Shown: piece after piece, positions 62,031-64,000 of the stretch | Layout of the letters: every line of letters starts with the position of its first letter | How positions within the stretch are numbered: position 1 is the first letter of the stretch | Source: CAYNRE01 sp964399535 | Lineage (GTDB): Bacteria; Planctomycetota; Planctomycetia; Pirellulales; CAYNRE01 | Reading direction: 5' to 3' | DNA: 64,000 nucleotides | Assembly (NCBI GenBank): GCA_964399535.1 | Contig: CAYNRE010000071.1 | Coordinates: 248,001 to 312,000 of the forward strand | Translations under genes and position numbers: made by a program | Notes under the pieces: generated by a model | The model's database searches: none | Seen by the model: only the letters and a program-made list of their open reading frames with translations | Told to the model about the DNA's origin: nothing

Positions 62031-64000
62031 ATGCCTTGGAAACCGTTTGCCACACAGGGCGAATGCGATCTGGCGGTGCAGCTGGTCGAGCAGTATCAGG
62101 CGAGCTTGCGTGGTAATCAGCAGTTCAGTCTGGAGGAAGTCGTTGCCCGCTGGACCAACGGCGACACGGTCATAGCACTCTGCCTCGAACTGCTTTTGGC
62201 CGAGGCCGAGGTTGCGGGGTGGGACGTAGGCTGGCTGAAATGGAAATTCGAGCGCGTTCTTGCGGCCGATCCGGAGGGCGAACTAGGCCGGCGGTTCTTG
62301 CAAGGGGTCGTTGACGGTCGCTGCAGTGACCGCAAGTCGGCGTCCTGGGATGACTTTGGTCCGCTGGCCGCGCAGGTGCAGTTGACGCACCTGCGATTTG
62401 AGAATGAACCCTACGGCATCGGTGAGACGCTTGCCGAGAAATATTCGCTGGTCGAGAGAGTGGGCGTTGGTTCGTTCGGCGTTGTGTTCCGTGGCCGCAC
62501 CAGCGATGGCATAGGTGATGTCGCGGTAAAAATACCTCGGCCCGATCGCACGGGCAGTCTGGCAACAAGCGCCCGCCTCATCGAACGTGAGGCCGAGGCG
62601 CTTCGCGTGCTTGCCGGCCCAGGCGTGCCGCACTTCGTCGAGCTTCTGCCACTGGCGGGTGAAAAGCGGGCGCTAGTGATGGAGTTTGTGGCGGGTGAAA
62701 CGCTGCAAGCCATTATCGAGCATAGTTCGATTGCGCCACAGTGGGCCGCGTCATGGGTCGCCGGGCTGTGTCGAGTTGTGGCGCGTGCTCATCAGGCGCG
62801 GTGGCTGCATCGGGACATCAAACCGGAGAACGTGATGGTGACCGAACAAGGGCGTGCGGTGCTGTTGGACTTCGGATTGGCCCTGGATGACGAGGCTCGG
62901 TACGCAGCAACCACGCGGCCCGCAATGTCCCGCCCCTATGCTCCGCCTGAAACCCTCACCAGCGGACCCGCGAAGTTGGACGGGCGTTCGGACGTGTGGG
63001 CACTGGGCGCGCTTTTGTATGAGGTATTGAGCGGCAAGCCCTATCGAGACATCCAGTCGGGGGCCGAGGCCTTGATGGCCAGCATGGCCCCGATGTCGGC
63101 CGAGCCGTTCATTGCGCTGGCGTCCACCGTGCCACAGCCGATCCGGCTGGCTTGCATTCGCAGCCTAGCGCCCGACCCGAACAAACGGTTTCCCACGGCG
63201 AGCGCCTTTGCCGACGCCTTAGAAGCTGCAATATCGAGCCCAGACGACGCGGTCGATGCGGCGACAGGCGGCCATCCCAACGTCGCCCTGGTTGCCTGGC
63301 GCTTGGGCATCAAGTTGGGAGAGGCCCAATTGTGCTACAACCGCTATCGAGAAAAGACCCATGCCATCGCCAATCTGAGCGGAACGATTGCGGAGACGGA
63401 ATCCAAGAAACGCGAACTGGCTCGCCAAGCGGTGCTCGAAGACGGCACGCAATTCGCCGCAATCATAGCCGACTGCCGCCAACTTGCCGCTCAGTTGGGC
63501 ATCGAACGGCCCGTTGCAACGCTCATCGCCAGCATGCGGACGGCCGTTCCACGGAGTCGTTTCGCGTGCGAGACAGCGCTAGGCGGCATCGAGAAACGCT
63601 GGCGGCGATTCGTCGCGCGTTGGCGTCGTCCGTCCGAAGGCGATCAGAGTCCGTTCGGCAAGTACGAAGCGGACGTCGAAAATGCCATTGACCAACTCGG
63701 ACTCGATACATCCATGGCGGCCATTGCGCGAGGGTTCCGGAATGCCGACGGTCGCCCGGTTACCCTCAAGCTCGGCTGGCTGGCCCGCTTCGGACGCGGC
63801 TTGGACCAGATCGGAAATTTTGTGACAGGTCGCAACTCTCGACCGCCGATCGGCTTTGGAGAGCAAGAGCGACTGGTAGCCGAATCGGTCGAACGTTTGC
63901 TGCAAGAGACGTACGTCTTGCTCGAAGCGATCGGGCCGCTCCATGCAGCCCGCTATCGATTGGCGATCAATGTGGCCATCGCGGCCCACCTGGGTGAGGT
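62031..64000 (+). CDS. Ser/Thr protein kinase with novel flanking domains (cut by window edge)
   Basis: At least 656 codons are open from ATG 62031 and no stop is reached. A helical N-terminal domain of about 145 residues precedes the kinase. The kinase shows the Gly loop GVGSFGVVF, VAVK, HRDIKPENVMV, DFGLA and YAPPE in the usual order. After the kinase fold the remaining sequence is helical, with TESKKRELARQAVLEDG and RRPSEGDQSPFGKYEADVEN, and is not recognised. It follows the sigma-like gene in a probable operon and lies near the VWA gene, a combination seen in signalling or conflict modules. Confidence 0.8.
   Translation, partial: MPWKPFATQGECDLAVQLVEQYQASLRGNQQFSLEEVVARWTNGDTVIALCLELLLAEAEVAGWDVGWLKWKFERVLAADPEGELGRRFLQGVVDGRCSDRKSASWDDFGPLAAQVQLTHLRFENEPYGIGETLAEKYSLVERVGVGSFGVVFRGRTSDGIGDVAVKIPRPDRTGSLATSARLIEREAEALRVLAGPGVPHFVELLPLAGEKRALVMEFVAGETLQAIIEHSSIAPQWAASWVAGLCRVVARAHQARWLHRDIKPENVMVTEQGRAVLLDFGLALDDEARYAATTRPAMSRPYAPPETLTSGPAKLDGRSDVWALGALLYEVLSGKPYRDIQSGAEALMASMAPMSAEPFIALASTVPQPIRLACIRSLAPDPNKRFPTASAFADALEAAISSPDDAVDAATGGHPNVALVAWRLGIKLGEAQLCYNRYREKTHAIANLSGTIAETESKKRELARQAVLEDGTQFAAIIADCRQLAAQLGIERPVATLIASMRTAVPRSRFACETALGGIEKRWRRFVARWRRPSEGDQSPFGKYEADVENAIDQLGLDTSMAAIARGFRNADGRPVTLKLGWLARFGRGLDQIGNFVTGRNSRPPIGFGEQERLVAESVERLLQETYVLLEAIGPLHAARYRLAINVAIAAHLGE

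Larger units (their letters stand above)
46408..64000. mobile_element. Integrated mobilizable/conjugative-type element (runs off the window)
   Basis: From the 3' side of tRNA-Met rightward the sequence holds, in order, a decayed tyrosine integrase, a tRNA 3'-end fragment and an intact tyrosine integrase. After these come an excisionase-like gene, a VirD4/TraD-type coupling ATPase, a MobF relaxase-helicase, an RHH-like accessory protein and an oriT-like sequence, followed by cargo genes. No VirB/Tra pilus genes are in view, so only mobilization is proven. The left part looks like accretion of two elements. The right boundary is outside the window. Confidence 0.8.

Overview
The window is high-GC chromosomal DNA that most resembles a planctomycete of the Pirellula/Blastopirellula type. 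Several independent signs agree. There is a DUF1559 pseudopilin, a LEPR-XLL-type N-terminus on a giant secreted protein, and a PEP-CTERM protein with dockerin-like repeats. An ECF sigma factor sits directly upstream of a Ser/Thr kinase whose C-terminal region is a duplicated module seen in planctomycete surface proteins. There are also Gly-rich secreted proteins and DUF1573-like proteins. Gene identities come from reading translated sequence and motifs; no database search was possible.

Layout, left to right. 1-3.5 kb: the N-terminal part of an apolipoprotein N-acyltransferase homologue (cut by the window edge), an FMN-dependent alpha-hydroxy-acid oxidase and an ECF sigma factor with an overlapping small membrane protein. 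3.8-9.85 kb: a type II secretion/pseudopilin operon with three different GspF-like genes in a row, three minor-pilin or GspK-like genes and a DUF1559 major pseudopilin, but no ATPase or secretin in view. 10-19 kb: tRNA-Ser, an ECF sigma/kinase pair, a DUF1573-like gene interrupted by an in-frame TGA, a secreted eight-cysteine peptide, a secreted protein with a C-terminal anchor and a second Lnt homologue. Two families of dispersed non-coding repeats lie between these genes. 19-27 kb: two secreted proteins, then a trehalose operon (otsA, otsB, treS).

27-40 kb is the most unusual chromosomal block. It holds a LEPR-XLL giant secreted protein followed by a same-strand island encoding a TolC-like channel, a SecA-type ATPase lacking the usual C-terminal third, a periplasmic HlyD/MFP protein, a GAF-TM-HlyD protein and a PqqD-like/M50 protease/HlyD fusion. 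No ABC or RND pump is present. I read this as a possible envelope-spanning export machine powered by a SecA-like motor.

40-46.4 kb: a secreted TlpA-type thioredoxin protein, a 16-bp tandem repeat array, tRNA-Ile, trpE, a dockerin/PEP-CTERM protein and tRNA-Met. From about 46.4 kb to the right edge lies an integrated, at least mobilizable element. It begins beside tRNA-Met with a decayed tyrosine integrase, then a tRNA 3'-end fragment, an intact integrase, an excisionase-like protein, a VirD4/TraD-like coupling protein, a MobF relaxase-helicase, a small RHH-like accessory protein and an R388-like oriT candidate. Its cargo is a cluster of small accessory proteins, a transmembrane VWA protein, a tubulin-like protein, a DUF3102-like protein, a divergent sigma-like factor and a Ser/Thr kinase that runs off the window. 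The VWA/GTPase-like/kinase/sigma combination looks like a signalling or conflict module and is the second main candidate for an undescribed system.
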